This document shows, piece by piece, positions 51,675 through 61,162 of a stretch of 64,000 nt of DNA. The stretch's first letter is position 1. Each line of letters starts with the position of its first letter. The DNA lies in NCBI RefSeq assembly GCF_042651785.1, contig NZ_JBHSEC010000001.1, positions 124,001 through 188,000 on the forward strand, written 5' to 3'. Made by a program: the position numbers and the translations under genes. This DNA is from Chungangia koreensis (lineage in GTDB: Bacteria > Bacillota > Bacilli > Bacillales_A > Planococcaceae). Below the pieces are notes generated by a model. It saw nothing but the letters and a program-made list of their open reading frames with translations. It was not told where the DNA came from and did no database searches.

Positions 51675-52286
51675 ATGGCAAACGTAAAATTAGCTGTAGT
51701 ATTCTATAGTATGGGCGGCACGAATCTTCAATTGGCAAAGTGGGCAGAAGAAGGCGCAAAAGAAGCAGGTGCTGAAGTAAAAGTATTGAAAGTACAAGAA
51801 TTAGCACCTGAATCCGTCATCCAAGGGAATGAAGTTTGGAAATCGACTGTCGAAAAGATGAAAGATATTCCAGTAGCCACATCCGATGACCTTGAATGGG
51901 CTGACGCCATCATCTTCAGTACTCCAACACGTTTTGGAAACATGGCTTCCCAAATGAAGCAATTCCTTGATCTCCAAGGCGGTCTATGGGCAAGCGGCAA
52001 AACGGTCAATAAAGTAGTAAGCGCGATGACGTCGGCACAAAACCCTCACGGAGGACAAGAAGCGACGATTTTATCTTTATACACAAGTATGATGCACTGG
52101 GGTGCAATTATCGTACCTCCAGGCTACACAGATCCGGTCTTATTCGGTGCTGGCGGTAACCCATATGGTACTAGTGTCTCCGTGGATCAGGACGGAAACA
52201 TGGTCGAGGATGTCCAAGGAGCAGTCAAGCACCAAGCGAAACGTACGGTGACGGTTGCTGAATGGGTAAAGAAGGCTAATCAATAA
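51675..52286 (+). CDS. wrbA: NAD(P)H:quinone oxidoreductase, WrbA type
   Basis: A 203-residue flavodoxin-fold enzyme. ATG 51675 is 7 bases behind AAGGAG; the ATG at 51669 is too close. The FMN-phosphate loop is YSMGGTNLQLAKWAEEGA; further marks are FSTPTRFGNMASQMKQFLD and SAQNPHGGQEATILSLYTSMMHWG, all typical of WrbA. It reduces quinones by two electrons with NAD(P)H, lowering oxidative stress. It stands alone between terminators. Confidence 0.92.
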   Translation: MANVKLAVVFYSMGGTNLQLAKWAEEGAKEAGAEVKVLKVQELAPESVIQGNEVWKSTVEKMKDIPVATSDDLEWADAIIFSTPTRFGNMASQMKQFLDLQGGLWASGKTVNKVVSAMTSAQNPHGGQEATILSLYTSMMHWGAIIVPPGYTDPVLFGAGGNPYGTSVSVDQDGNMVEDVQGAVKHQAKRTVTVAEWVKKANQ

Positions 52287-52299
52287 TAAATAGAAATAA

Positions 52300-52347
52300 G
52301 GCTGCTAAACGCTCGATTCTTAGGGCGTTTGGCAGCCTATTTTTTTG
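52300..52347 (+). terminator. Rho-independent terminator after wrbA
   Basis: GGCTGCTAAACGC ... GCGTTTGGCAGCC stem followed by TATTTTTTT. Confidence 0.85.
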
Positions 52348-52379
52348 GAATTTTACTACATACACGAGTCGCATAAAAG

Positions 52380-52503
52380 GAATTAATCCGCCCTTGTGGT
52401 TAGTAGCCCAGGCGGATTAATTCTGTCGTTGGATGTTGACCGCTCTTAAAGCGACGCTGTTTTGTTGCAGGCCGTCGGTGTTAACGCACCAGACGGTCCT
52501 TTT
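52380..52503 (+). ncRNA. three consecutive stem-loops, possible leader or small RNA
   Basis: Stem 1 is perfect (GAATTAATCCGCC at 52380 / GGCGGATTAATTC at 52411), stem 2 is CGCT-CTTAA-AGCG at 52441, and stem 3 (GGCCGTCGGTG at 52470 / CACCAGACGGTCC) is followed by TTTTACTTT, a terminator form. Together they look like a structured transcript ending with an intrinsic terminator, about 200 bases upstream of the DsbA-type gene. There is no credible protein frame in this part. It could be a riboswitch-type leader, an independent small RNA or two terminators. Confidence 0.35.
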
Positions 52504-52699
52504 ACTTTAGCTGATCTTACTGACATTATACAATCGGCTTATTTTGTTCTCAATAAATTTGGCGCTGGTTTCTAATCCTAATTTTCCAACAGATGCGGTG
52601 ATGTGTTGGATAAACAACAATTCCGGCGAACTATTGGTACTGGCGATTTTGAGTGTGTACTAAACTACAGATAGACAGTACTACAAAGGAGGAAATGGT

Positions 52700-53623
52700 A
52701 TGACGAACAATAACAATATGATTTGCGATTTGGAAACAGGCGTGTGCGGTGTCGCCGGTGATGAGGAAATGGAGTTTGTTGACTTCAACCAACCGAAGAA
52801 AACAATCGATTTATATTATGTGACGGATCCGATTTGCTCTCATTGCTGGGCATTGGAACCTGTTTTCCGACGTTTTAAAGAGGAATACTGCCATTATTTC
52901 AATTTCCACACTGTCATGGGTGGGTTGCTTGAAAAATGGGGTGGCGGACCGGTTGATCCGGGAAACGGAATCTTTGGACCGGCAGACGTAGCAGGACATT
53001 GGAGAGAGGTTGGGGAGTATTCCGGGATGCCGATTGATGGGTCACTTATGATCGACAATCCAGTTCAGTCCTCGTTCCCTCCGTCCCGTGTGTATAAAGT
53101 GATTCAAAAACATCATGGCGATGAAAAAGCGAATGAATATTTGCGTCGTGCACGGGAAGCCTTGTTTGCGTTCAATGAAAATATTGGTGAAGACTCCGTT
53201 ATGGTCGAACTTGTTAATCATATAGGTCTTGATGGAGAAACGATTGTGAAGGAAGCGGCAGATGAAGTTGGACATACGTTATTGAAAGAAGACTTCGGAC
53301 TTGCTGCCAAACTTGGAGCTCGAGGATTCCCGACGATTATCATGGTCAATAAAGAAAACAAGGGCGTAAAAGTGGTCGGCAGTCGTCCTTTGCAGTTTTA
53401 CGTTTCGGCTCTTACTCAAATCTTAGAAGAAGATGTAAAACCGAAAACGCAAACTTCTCTGTCGGATTTACTTGAAAAAGAACAACTGTTATTCGCAAAA
53501 GAAATTGAAGTCATGTACGATGTAGAACCATCTGAACTTCAAGATTTTATTGGAAAGAACTTACCTTCAAACAAATACGAAGAAAAAGAAATACTTGGTG
53601 AGAAATATTACATCCAAAAATAA
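52700..53623 (+). CDS. DsbA-family thioredoxin-fold protein, SpxH/FrnE-like
   Basis: A 307-residue cytoplasmic protein behind AAAGGAGGAAATGGT. The thioredoxin-fold DxxCxxC motif reads YVTDPICSHCWALEPVFRRF. It matches the ClpXP adaptor SpxH (YjbH) and FrnE-like DsbA relatives: MGGLLEKWGG, the helical insert and GLAAKLGARGFPTIIMV (cis-Pro loop, GFPT). The N-terminus has an extra Cys pair (CDLETGVCG). SpxH presents the regulator Spx for proteolysis in B. subtilis; whether this paralogue does so is unknown. A FrnE-type oxidoreductase is the other option. Confidence 0.75.
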   Translation: MTNNNNMICDLETGVCGVAGDEEMEFVDFNQPKKTIDLYYVTDPICSHCWALEPVFRRFKEEYCHYFNFHTVMGGLLEKWGGGPVDPGNGIFGPADVAGHWREVGEYSGMPIDGSLMIDNPVQSSFPPSRVYKVIQKHHGDEKANEYLRRAREALFAFNENIGEDSVMVELVNHIGLDGETIVKEAADEVGHTLLKEDFGLAAKLGARGFPTIIMVNKENKGVKVVGSRPLQFYVSALTQILEEDVKPKTQTSLSDLLEKEQLLFAKEIEVMYDVEPSELQDFIGKNLPSNKYEEKEILGEKYYIQK

Positions 53624-53630
53624 TAGAATC

Positions 53631-53662
53631 AACCCTGAGAATAAAATTTCTCAGGGTTTTTG
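53631..53662. terminator. bidirectional terminator
   Basis: Perfect arms AACCCTGAGA / TCTCAGGGTT followed by TTTTGC, between convergent genes. Confidence 0.85.
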
Positions 53663-53666
53663 CAGC

Positions 53667-54230
53667 TTAGATGGAGTTATTGATTCCCTTCGAAATATAA
53701 GGGAAGACTAATTTAATGTACTCTTCGGGACTGAATTCTTTACTGTGCCTTCTCCATTCCACAGAAGCTCCGTACATTCCCCAACTCAGCATGGCGGCCA
53801 TTGTTTTCTGACCTAATTCATCTTCAGTTGGGCGTTCTTTACGTAATAATCTATAAAAGATCACTTCAAGCTGATCCTTGATAATACGAGCGATCGTCTC
53901 CTCGTATCCCCGATGGCAACGGGTGGACAATGACTTTTGGAAATCCGTGATGGCATTGAATATGCCGACAAACGTCTTTTCATTAAAACCGTTATTCTCG
54001 TAAGAATCGCAGTTTAGATTGATTGATAATACTTCTGATAAGGCCTTCTCCAGCAGGTCGTAGATGTCTTGGAAATGATAATAGAAAGTAGCGCGATTGA
54101 CCATCGCTTCTTCTGTTAGATCCTTGACCGTAATATCTTTGAATTCTTTTCTACCGGAAAGTTCGATGAATGAATCCATGATCAATTTACGCGTCCGAAT
54201 GACCCGCAGGTCTGTTTTGTTTTGTGTCAT
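53667..54230 (-). CDS. TetR/AcrR-family regulator
   Basis: A 187-residue regulator. The N-terminal HTH (residues ~10-56) reads RTRKLIMDSFIELSGRKEFKDITVKDLTEEAMVNRATFYYHFQDIYDLLEK in part: the characteristic TFYYHF is present, with ATFYYHF ending the recognition helix. The C-terminal ligand domain is helical. It is divergent from the aldehyde dehydrogenase gene, 180 bases apart, and the most likely target is that gene. Ligand unknown. Confidence 0.9.
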   Translation of the reverse strand: MTQNKTDLRVIRTRKLIMDSFIELSGRKEFKDITVKDLTEEAMVNRATFYYHFQDIYDLLEKALSEVLSINLNCDSYENNGFNEKTFVGIFNAITDFQKSLSTRCHRGYEETIARIIKDQLEVIFYRLLRKERPTEDELGQKTMAAMLSWGMYGASVEWRRHSKEFSPEEYIKLVFPYISKGINNSI

Positions 54231-54412
54231 GATCCACCTCCCGATTGGTGTAGGAATCTTAATTATAATTGAAAGTTCGGAAAATCATAAGGGGAGTGTC
54301 TTAAATCACAGCGGGGCGTTCGTTTATAAGCTGAGTTGATGAGTAATTCTGAATGAGTGGGGAATAAATGAATAGGAGCCTACAGGCATTAAGTTTTAAG
54401 GAGGTTATCAAA

Positions 54413-55888
54413 TTGACAGAACCAATTACGGTACATGCCATCATCAATGGTAAAGAGGCACCGACGGACAAGCAGTTTGCGCGGGAGAATCCGACGCATC
54501 CGGAAGAGGTTGTCGGGTATGCACCGATTAATACGAAGGAAGAGGCAATTCAGGCGATCGATGCTGCGCATGAGGCGTTCAAGGAGTGGCGGTTAAGTGA
54601 CTTGGAGGACCGCATCCAGCGAATGGAGCGGGCGATTCAAAAGATTAAGGATGAGACTCCTGAGATTGCGAAGCTGTTGTCCCGTGAGCACGGTAAGGCG
54701 TTGTGGGATGCAGAGGGTGAGATTGCGATTTCCCTCATGTGGATGGAGTTTGCATGCAAAACAGTAAAAGAGGTCGTGACGGAGGAGTTGCGCGAGCATG
54801 ATAACGGCCGGACGATTATCACGAAGGATCCGTTGGGTGTTGTGTCAGCTATCACGCCGTGGAACTACCCAATCTCGTTATCGACCATTAAGATTGCACC
54901 AGCGTTGCTGACGGGGAACACGATGGTGTTGAAGCCGAGCCCGTTTGCACCGCTTGCCGTAAGTAAAGTCGTCCAACTCATTGCGAATGAGTTTCCTCCT
55001 GGTGTGCTGAACTTGATCCACGGGGAAGCGGATGTCGGCGTGGAGCTTACGTCCAATGAGAAAGTCGCGAAGATTGCCTTCACAGGCGGAACGAAGACGG
55101 CGAAGAGCATCATGAAGGCTGCATCTGAAACGATTAAGAAAATGACCTTAGAGCTCGGTGGGAACGACGCAGCCATCGTGTTGCCAAGCTTCGACCTGAC
55201 GGATACGAAGGCCATCCGCCGAATGGTCATCTCGAACTTCCTGACGTCCGGACAAATCTGTATGATCGCCAAGCGGATTTACGTCCACTCATCAATTTAT
55301 GACGAGTTTGTCGAGAAGTATAAGGAAGCGGCAAATAAATGGATCCGTGTTGGTGATCCATTCAATCCAGAAACAACTGTCGGACCTGTCAACAACAAAG
55401 GACAAGTCAATTATGTAAAAGGCCTGATTGATGGAGCTAAGAGTAAAGGAGCAGAGGTCATCCCGCTCGGGAAGGTGCTCAACCCGGAGTTGATGGAAAA
55501 CGGCTATTTCCTACAGCCGACATTGGTGTTGGGAGCAGACCCGCATGATCCGATCGTAGTCGAGGAACAATTCGGACCAACTGTGCCGATCATTCCGTTC
55601 GACGACGAGGAGCAAGTGATCGAGCTTCATAACGAAAGCATCTACGGCCTGACAAGTTCAGTCTGGGGCGAAGAAGAGCATGCACTCAGCGTAGCTCGTA
55701 GGATTGAAGCAGGTACAACGATGATCAATACCGCTGCCGTGCAGGGTCTCGATGTCCGATTCCCGTTCGGTGGTGTGAAGCAGTCCGGCGTCGGACGCGA
55801 ATATGGGAAAGAAGGACTCCAGTCGTATACAGAGACCCATGTTATTAATATTCCGAAGACGTTGGACCTTCCGTATATTCCGGAATAA
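54413..55888 (+). CDS. NAD(P)-dependent aldehyde dehydrogenase
   Basis: A 491-residue ALDH superfamily enzyme. The start is the TTG at 54413, 8 bases behind AAGGAGG; the ATG at 54368 lacks a site. Signatures: VVSAITPWNYPISLS, NTMVLKPSPFAPLA, IAFTGGTKTAKSIMKAA (coenzyme loop), LELGGNDAAIV (Glu) and SGQICMIAKRIYV (catalytic Cys), ending FGGVKQSGVGREYG. It oxidises an aldehyde to its acid; the substrate range is unknown. The divergent TetR gene probably controls it, so it may be induced by the aldehyde or a related toxic compound. Confidence 0.93.
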   Translation: MTEPITVHAIINGKEAPTDKQFARENPTHPEEVVGYAPINTKEEAIQAIDAAHEAFKEWRLSDLEDRIQRMERAIQKIKDETPEIAKLLSREHGKALWDAEGEIAISLMWMEFACKTVKEVVTEELREHDNGRTIITKDPLGVVSAITPWNYPISLSTIKIAPALLTGNTMVLKPSPFAPLAVSKVVQLIANEFPPGVLNLIHGEADVGVELTSNEKVAKIAFTGGTKTAKSIMKAASETIKKMTLELGGNDAAIVLPSFDLTDTKAIRRMVISNFLTSGQICMIAKRIYVHSSIYDEFVEKYKEAANKWIRVGDPFNPETTVGPVNNKGQVNYVKGLIDGAKSKGAEVIPLGKVLNPELMENGYFLQPTLVLGADPHDPIVVEEQFGPTVPIIPFDDEEQVIELHNESIYGLTSSVWGEEEHALSVARRIEAGTTMINTAAVQGLDVRFPFGGVKQSGVGREYGKEGLQSYTETHVINIPKTLDLPYIPE

Positions 55889-55893
55889 AATAA

Positions 55894-55927
55894 ACCTTCT
55901 GCCAGGTTTTCTGGCAGAGGGTTTTTT
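55894..55927 (+). terminator. Rho-independent terminator
   Basis: ACCTTCTGCCAG ... CTGGCAGAGGGTT stem followed by TTTTTT. Confidence 0.8.
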
Positions 55928-56047
55928 GCATGCTTAATTTAATGATTGTCTAATAACGGGATAGGGGTTTATGGTAAAATAATGGAATCACTACAAGACT
56001 TCAAATCTTTTACATATAAAATAGATAAACATGAAAAGGGAGGGACC

Positions 56048-57238
56048 ATGAGAATGAAATTTTTCCACACAGCGGATTGGCATTTAGGGAAGTTAGTACA
56101 GGGCGTATATATGACAGAAGACCAACGATTTGTGTTGGATCAGTTCGTTGCGGCGATTGAAATAGAGAAGCCGGATGCGGTGATTATTGCTGGGGATTTG
56201 TATGACCGTGCGGTGCCGCCGACAGATGCGGTGAATTTATTGGACGAAATGTTGGAAACCATCACATTGAAGCTGAAGACACCGGTTATTGCGGTGTCCG
56301 GGAACCATGATAGCCCAGGGCGGTTGAATTTCGGGAGTCGGCTGATGAAGTCAAATGGTTATCATATTGTCGGTCAGATGTCCGGTGAGTTTGAACCGGT
56401 CGTGTTGAACGATGAGTTCGGGGAAGTCCATTTCCACTTAGTGCCGTATGCTGATCCCTCCCAGGTCCGTCATTCCTTGCAGGATGAAGAGATCCAGACG
56501 CATGATGACGCGATGAAGGCGATTGTTGCCAAATTACAGGAGAAGATGGATTCTACTAAGCGTCATGTGTTTGTTGGACATGCCTTCGTGACACCACATG
56601 GGGAAGAGGAAGAAAACACGAGTGATTCCGAACGGCCATTATCGATCGGCGGGGCGGAATATGTGAATGTGGCTCATTTCAAGAGCTTCCATTACACAGC
56701 ACTCGGCCATTTGCATCAGGCACATCACGTGTTGAATCCGACGATCCGTTATGCAGGATCTCCGCTTAAATATTCTGTTTCTGAAGAGCATCATCAAAAA
56801 GGGTTCTTCGTTGTCGAGATGGATGAGAAGGGCGAAGTTGAGGTGGAGAAGAGATTATTAACACCAAGACGGGATATCCGGACAGTTGAAGGAAAGATTG
56901 AGGACCTCTTGAAGCACGAGCTGAATGAGGACTATGTGTTTGTGAAGCTATTGGATGAAACGCCGATTTTATTCCCGATGGAGAAGGTCCGTTCCGTTTA
57001 TCCGAATGCTATGCATGTGGAACGGAAGGTGTTCGTGACGAAGCGGGAAGATGTTGAAGCATCCACGGAATCGCGGACGAAGATGGACGATTTTGCATTA
57101 TTCCGCGCGTTCTATGAAGAAGTGAAAGGTGAAAAGGCGTCTGACGAGACGGAAGCGTTATTCAAGGAAGTGCTTCACGATATATTGTTGGACGAGCAGG
57201 AACAAGCCCCTGTGAAGAAAGAGGGGATGAAACTATGA
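56048..57238 (+). CDS. sbcD: exonuclease SbcCD subunit D
   Basis: A 396-residue Mre11-type calcineurin-like phosphoesterase. ATG 56048 follows AAAAGGGAGGGACC. Metal-binding motifs are complete: HTADWHLGKL (Asp, His), GDLYDRAVPP (Asp), GNHDSPGRLN (Asn-His), HVFVGHAFVTP (His) and ALGHLHQAHHV (His-x-His). A capping and SbcC-binding domain follows. With SbcC it opens hairpins and blocked ends and degrades DNA in 3'-5' direction. The stop overlaps the sbcC start (ATGA), giving a two-gene operon. Confidence 0.96.
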   Translation: MRMKFFHTADWHLGKLVQGVYMTEDQRFVLDQFVAAIEIEKPDAVIIAGDLYDRAVPPTDAVNLLDEMLETITLKLKTPVIAVSGNHDSPGRLNFGSRLMKSNGYHIVGQMSGEFEPVVLNDEFGEVHFHLVPYADPSQVRHSLQDEEIQTHDDAMKAIVAKLQEKMDSTKRHVFVGHAFVTPHGEEEENTSDSERPLSIGGAEYVNVAHFKSFHYTALGHLHQAHHVLNPTIRYAGSPLKYSVSEEHHQKGFFVVEMDEKGEVEVEKRLLTPRRDIRTVEGKIEDLLKHELNEDYVFVKLLDETPILFPMEKVRSVYPNAMHVERKVFVTKREDVEASTESRTKMDDFALFRAFYEEVKGEKASDETEALFKEVLHDILLDEQEQAPVKKEGMKL

Positions 57239-60200
57239 AGCCGATTCGTTTAAGAATGACTGCGTTTGGGCCTTATAAGCACACGGAAGTCATCGATTTC
57301 AACGAGCTGCAGGGGAATCAGCTGTTTGTCATTTCCGGGAATACCGGAGCGGGAAAGACGACGATCTTTGACGGCATCTGTTTTGCGTTATACGGCTCGG
57401 CGAGCGGTTCTGACCGCAGCGAATCCCGTGGTATGCGTTCGGATTTTGCTGAGGACGATGTACATACATCTGTGGAATTAGTGTTTGAAATGCACCAACG
57501 TACATACCGGATTTTGCGCCAAATGGGCCATGTGAAGAAAGGCAATAAGAGTGCTACGGGAGAGAAATATGAGTTCTTCGAGATCGTGGAGAATCAAGAA
57601 GTTCCATGTGTCGAGCGGCAAATCGTATCGGAAATCAATAAGAGGGTGGAAGAAATCATCGGGCTTGATATCAATCAGTTCAGTCAGATTGTGATGCTTC
57701 CACAAGGTGAGTTCCGTAAGCTGTTGACATCTGATACGGACAATAAAGAAGGCATCCTCCGGAAGATTTTCAAGACGGAGCCGTATAAGAAGATCAGCGA
57801 ACGATTGAAGGCAAAGAAGTCCGAGATGGAGGAAGAGTTGAAGGTAGAACAGCGAGCGCTGAATAGTCATATCGCGAATATCCCTGCAACGATTCCGGAG
57901 AGGGAATCTGTCTTGTTCCACGTTTTGTCACAAGAGCATTATAATATCCATCAAGTCATTTCAGGGTTAGACCAGGAAGAAGCGTTCTATCAGGAGAAAA
58001 TCAGTCTCGATCAGAAAAAGTATGAAGAGGCTTATCAAAAGCATTCGGACAAGTCCGCGCAGTTCCATCAGGCGAAAAGCATTAACGAACGTTTCGATGA
58101 GTGCGAGCAGAAAGAGCAGAAGCTGAATGCGTTGAATGAGCAACAGCCTTTATTCCAGATGAAAGAACAGCAATTGGAACAGGCGCAAAAGGCAAGCGTC
58201 ATCGAAGGAATCGAGCGACATTTCCGTGAGCTTCAGAAGGAAGTAGCGGAGAAGGAACAAAAGGTGAAAGAAGCGATTGCCGCTGAAACGCTGGCACAAT
58301 CGAAGCATGAGGCTGCTGAACAGCGGTACCAGTTAGAAGAAGGAAAACAGGCTCAACGCAATGAAGTGAGTGAGTCCTTAATTCGTTTGAATGACATCCT
58401 ACCAGTTGTGAAGGAAATCGCCACACGGGAGATGGAGTTGAAAAATCTTCAGAAACAGGTTGTTGAGCTGGCGGACTCCGTGAAAGTGATAGACGGACAG
58501 TTGAACGACGGTAAAACCTCTTTACAAGCATTGAAGAAAGAGGTCGACACTTTAGAAAAGAAACTTACTTCATTTGATGCGAAGAATGAAGAGCTTCGTG
58601 CATTACAAGACAAATGCCGTGTACTGAAGGAGTACGTCGTGCTGGAACAGCAATATATAACAGCTCAACAGGCCGTTTCTCGCATCGAGTCGCAATTCAA
58701 TGATGCAAAGTCCGCTTATCAAACGATTGAACGTCAATGGTTTGATAATCAGGCCCGTGTGCTGGCGGTCCATCTCCATGACGGCGAGGCATGCCCGGTG
58801 TGCGGAAGCTTGGAGCATCCGAATAAAAACAGAGGAGAAGAATCTTTGTCTCCTTCGAAAGAAGAGCTGGAAGCCGCGAAGTCCGCTTTAGATGAAGTAG
58901 ATGGGAAGTATCGTGATGCTGTTGCGAAGAGGAATGCCCAATCCGATCAATTGAAGCAAAAGGCTGAAGAGATTGCAGCGCTTGAAGTTGAACTTAGCCA
59001 AGTTAGCGATGAACTTAAATTGGCTGATAAGTCACGTTTGAAGCTAACTACTGAAATAGAAGGCTTGAAAAAGGATAAAGAGTCTCTAACTTCAGTGAAA
59101 AAACAGCATGCAGAGAAAGCACAACAAGTGGAAGAGTTGACGGCAAAGAAAGCCGAAACGGAAAAATCATATCATGAAGCAAACTCGGCATACGAAAAGT
59201 CGAAGGCAATTTATGATGATAAAATCCAATCTATACCTGAGGAGCTGCGTGTCTTAAGTCTGCTTGAAGAGAAGATTGCTGCTGTTGAACGGCAGAAGAG
59301 TGAACTGGAGTCTGCATGGAAAGCGGCTCAGCAACACTTGCAGAAAGCGAAAGAACAAATGACCATTGCGGTACAAACGGTTGCCCATTCGAAAGCTGCT
59401 TTCATTGAGACTGAGCAGAAGAAGGACAGAGCAGATCAGGAGTTCAAAACGGCGTTAGCGAATTCTTCCTTCCAAACTGAGGAAGCATACCAACAGGCCA
59501 AACTTTCAGAGGAAGCACGTACTTCCTTGAAAAATGAGATTCAACAATATAACCAAAACCGCCATACATTAACTGAGCAAGTAAAAGAGCTGAAGGCATC
59601 CTTGGCGGACAAGGTGAAAGTGGATTTGACTGTGATGGAAGTTGAATTGGCAGAGTTGAAGACTCAATATGAAGCAGCCCTCCAAGAGGTGAATCGATCG
59701 GCCGAATGCCGGAAAGCGGTGGTCGACCTCATCGGGAAAATCACCGAGACCCATGAAAAAATGGCAGATCGTGAGCAGGCATTCAATCGGATCGCGGACT
59801 TATATGATGTCGTCCGTGGGCAGAACAGCCTGAAGATTTCCTTTGAACGCTACTTGCAGATTGAATACTTAGAGCAGATTATTGCATCGGCAAATCAGCG
59901 ATTGAAGAACTTGTCTAATGGCCAATTTGAATTGATCCGAAGCGACAGGCAAGAGGCGAGAGGGAAGCAAAGTGGCCTCGGGTTAGATGTATATGATGCC
60001 TATACCGGCCAGACACGCGATGTCAAAACACTTTCAGGCGGAGAGAAGTTCAACGCATCTCTATGCCTGGCACTTGGAATGGCTGATGTCATCCAAAGCT
60101 TCCAAGGCAATGTATCAATTGACACGATGTTCATCGATGAAGGATTCGGCTCGCTCGACGAGGAATCACTCAACAAATCGATTGATACGCTCATCGACTT

Positions 60201-60327
60201 GCAAAAGTCAGGTCGTATGATTGGCGTCATCTCCCACGTCCAGGAACTGAAAGCCGCCATCCCGGCAATCTTGGAAGTGAAGAAGTCGCGGGAAGGGTAT
60301 AGCCAGACGAAGTTTGTGATTAAGTAA
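57235..60327 (+). CDS. sbcC: exonuclease SbcCD subunit C
   Basis: A 1030-residue Rad50/SMC-type ATPase. Walker A is GNTGAGKTTIFDGICFALYG (~residue 35); long coiled coils run at ~190-470 and ~560-850; the zinc-hook CPVCG lies near residue 520 between them; the ABC signature LSGGEKFNASLCLALGMAD (~932) and Walker B MFIDEGFGSLD (~965) close the ATPase. It clamps DNA ends with SbcD and is linked to hairpin removal and double-strand break repair. An intact gene of typical length. Confidence 0.96.
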   Translation: MKPIRLRMTAFGPYKHTEVIDFNELQGNQLFVISGNTGAGKTTIFDGICFALYGSASGSDRSESRGMRSDFAEDDVHTSVELVFEMHQRTYRILRQMGHVKKGNKSATGEKYEFFEIVENQEVPCVERQIVSEINKRVEEIIGLDINQFSQIVMLPQGEFRKLLTSDTDNKEGILRKIFKTEPYKKISERLKAKKSEMEEELKVEQRALNSHIANIPATIPERESVLFHVLSQEHYNIHQVISGLDQEEAFYQEKISLDQKKYEEAYQKHSDKSAQFHQAKSINERFDECEQKEQKLNALNEQQPLFQMKEQQLEQAQKASVIEGIERHFRELQKEVAEKEQKVKEAIAAETLAQSKHEAAEQRYQLEEGKQAQRNEVSESLIRLNDILPVVKEIATREMELKNLQKQVVELADSVKVIDGQLNDGKTSLQALKKEVDTLEKKLTSFDAKNEELRALQDKCRVLKEYVVLEQQYITAQQAVSRIESQFNDAKSAYQTIERQWFDNQARVLAVHLHDGEACPVCGSLEHPNKNRGEESLSPSKEELEAAKSALDEVDGKYRDAVAKRNAQSDQLKQKAEEIAALEVELSQVSDELKLADKSRLKLTTEIEGLKKDKESLTSVKKQHAEKAQQVEELTAKKAETEKSYHEANSAYEKSKAIYDDKIQSIPEELRVLSLLEEKIAAVERQKSELESAWKAAQQHLQKAKEQMTIAVQTVAHSKAAFIETEQKKDRADQEFKTALANSSFQTEEAYQQAKLSEEARTSLKNEIQQYNQNRHTLTEQVKELKASLADKVKVDLTVMEVELAELKTQYEAALQEVNRSAECRKAVVDLIGKITETHEKMADREQAFNRIADLYDVVRGQNSLKISFERYLQIEYLEQIIASANQRLKNLSNGQFELIRSDRQEARGKQSGLGLDVYDAYTGQTRDVKTLSGGEKFNASLCLALGMADVIQSFQGNVSIDTMFIDEGFGSLDEESLNKSIDTLIDLQKSGRMIGVISHVQELKAAIPAILEVKKSREGYSQTKFVIK

Positions 60328-60335
60328 GGATGAGG

Positions 60336-60364
60336 CAGCACTCATTTTGGGTGCTGTTTTTCTT
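60336..60364 (+). terminator. terminator after sbcC
   Basis: CAGCACTC ... GGGTGCTG stem followed by TTTTTCTTT. Confidence 0.7.
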
Positions 60365-60425
60365 TGATTGTTATACCGTTTAAGTAGTAAAATAAAGATA
60401 TAATAATGACATAGAGGTGCTATGA

Positions 60426-60695
60426 ATGTATATAAAACCCTCCGCTGCTATTCGAAATAACTACAATGAAATCTCAAATCTTTGTAAGGAATCAGGAGAA
60501 CCTGTTTACCTGACTAAAAATGGTGAAGGTGATCTGGTTGTTATGGATCTACAAGCATTTGAACAAAGGGAAAAAATGCTGAAACTCCGGGAGAAATTAG
60601 TAGCAGAAGAAGAAGCGCGACTTGCGGGAAAAAAGGGGTATACCATTGATGACTTGGATGAGGTATTAAAAAAAGCAGCTAAAGGCCAGAGATAA
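60426..60695 (+). CDS. Phd/YefM-type antitoxin
   Basis: An 89-residue antitoxin: the N-terminal YIKPSAAIRNNYNEISNLCKESGEPVYLTKNGEGDLVVMDLQAFE carries the Phd/YefM DNA-binding/dimer fold, and the C-terminal part (KLVAEEEARLAGKKGYTIDDLDEVLKKA) is a charged helix that would bind the toxin. AGAGGTG precedes the ATG. Antitoxins of this type bind their own promoter. The toxin gene begins on the base after this stop, so the pair is one operon. Confidence 0.9.
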   Translation: MYIKPSAAIRNNYNEISNLCKESGEPVYLTKNGEGDLVVMDLQAFEQREKMLKLREKLVAEEEARLAGKKGYTIDDLDEVLKKAAKGQR

Positions 60696-61013
60696 ATGGA
60701 CAGTCAAAAAAATCAATATAAAGTAATAATCTCTGAAAAAGCGGCAGATTTGCTTAAACAACACGTCTTTTTTCTATCAAAGGTAAGTGAAGAAGCAGCA
60801 AATAAACTTAGAGAAGAGATTATAAGTGCTATTAAGTCGCTGGAAGTATTGCCAGAAAGGAATCCATGGCTGATAAATCCTTTTCTTCCTGCTTATAAAT
60901 ACAGGAAGATGTTGATTTCAAATCGCTATTTAATTCTTTATCAAGTGAAGGCTGAATTCATATATATTGATGTTATAGTGGATTGTCGACAGGATTATCA
61001 TTGGTTAATTTAA
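60696..61013 (+). CDS. RelE/ParE-superfamily toxin
   Basis: A 105-residue basic protein with the ParE/RelE fold. It reads KYKVIISEKAADLL-like strand-helix order: YKVIISEKAADLLKQHVFFL, helices EEAANKLREEIISAIKSLEVLP, then strands YKYRKMLISNRYLILYQV and FIYIDVIVDCRQDYHWL. RelE members cleave mRNA on ribosomes and ParE members poison gyrase; RKML.NRYLI and the DxRxDYxW end suggest the first group but this cannot be settled by eye. Immediately follows its antitoxin. Confidence 0.88.
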   Translation: MDSQKNQYKVIISEKAADLLKQHVFFLSKVSEEAANKLREEIISAIKSLEVLPERNPWLINPFLPAYKYRKMLISNRYLILYQVKAEFIYIDVIVDCRQDYHWLI

Positions 61014-61027
61014 TATGAATATCAGCA

Positions 61028-61058
61028 GTACTCCATTTTTGGGGTGCTGTTTTGTTAT
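61028..61058 (+). terminator. terminator after toxin-antitoxin operon
   Basis: CAGCAGTACTCC ... GGGGTGCTGTTTTG imperfect stem with T-run. Confidence 0.5.
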
Positions 61059-61162
61059 TCAGGTGAAAAGCGAATAGTAAGTAATATTCATTCATTCACA
61101 CTCAATCGTTTAATTAATTAGAAAGAAAGGAATAGGTCGTATAACAGGAGGTATCTACCATT

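Noticed and set aside
52460..52575. Short protein frame ending GAGF-stop in the stem-loop region
   Set aside because: A stop lies directly upstream, there is no ribosome-binding site, and the part with best sequence character overlaps a terminator-like hairpin.
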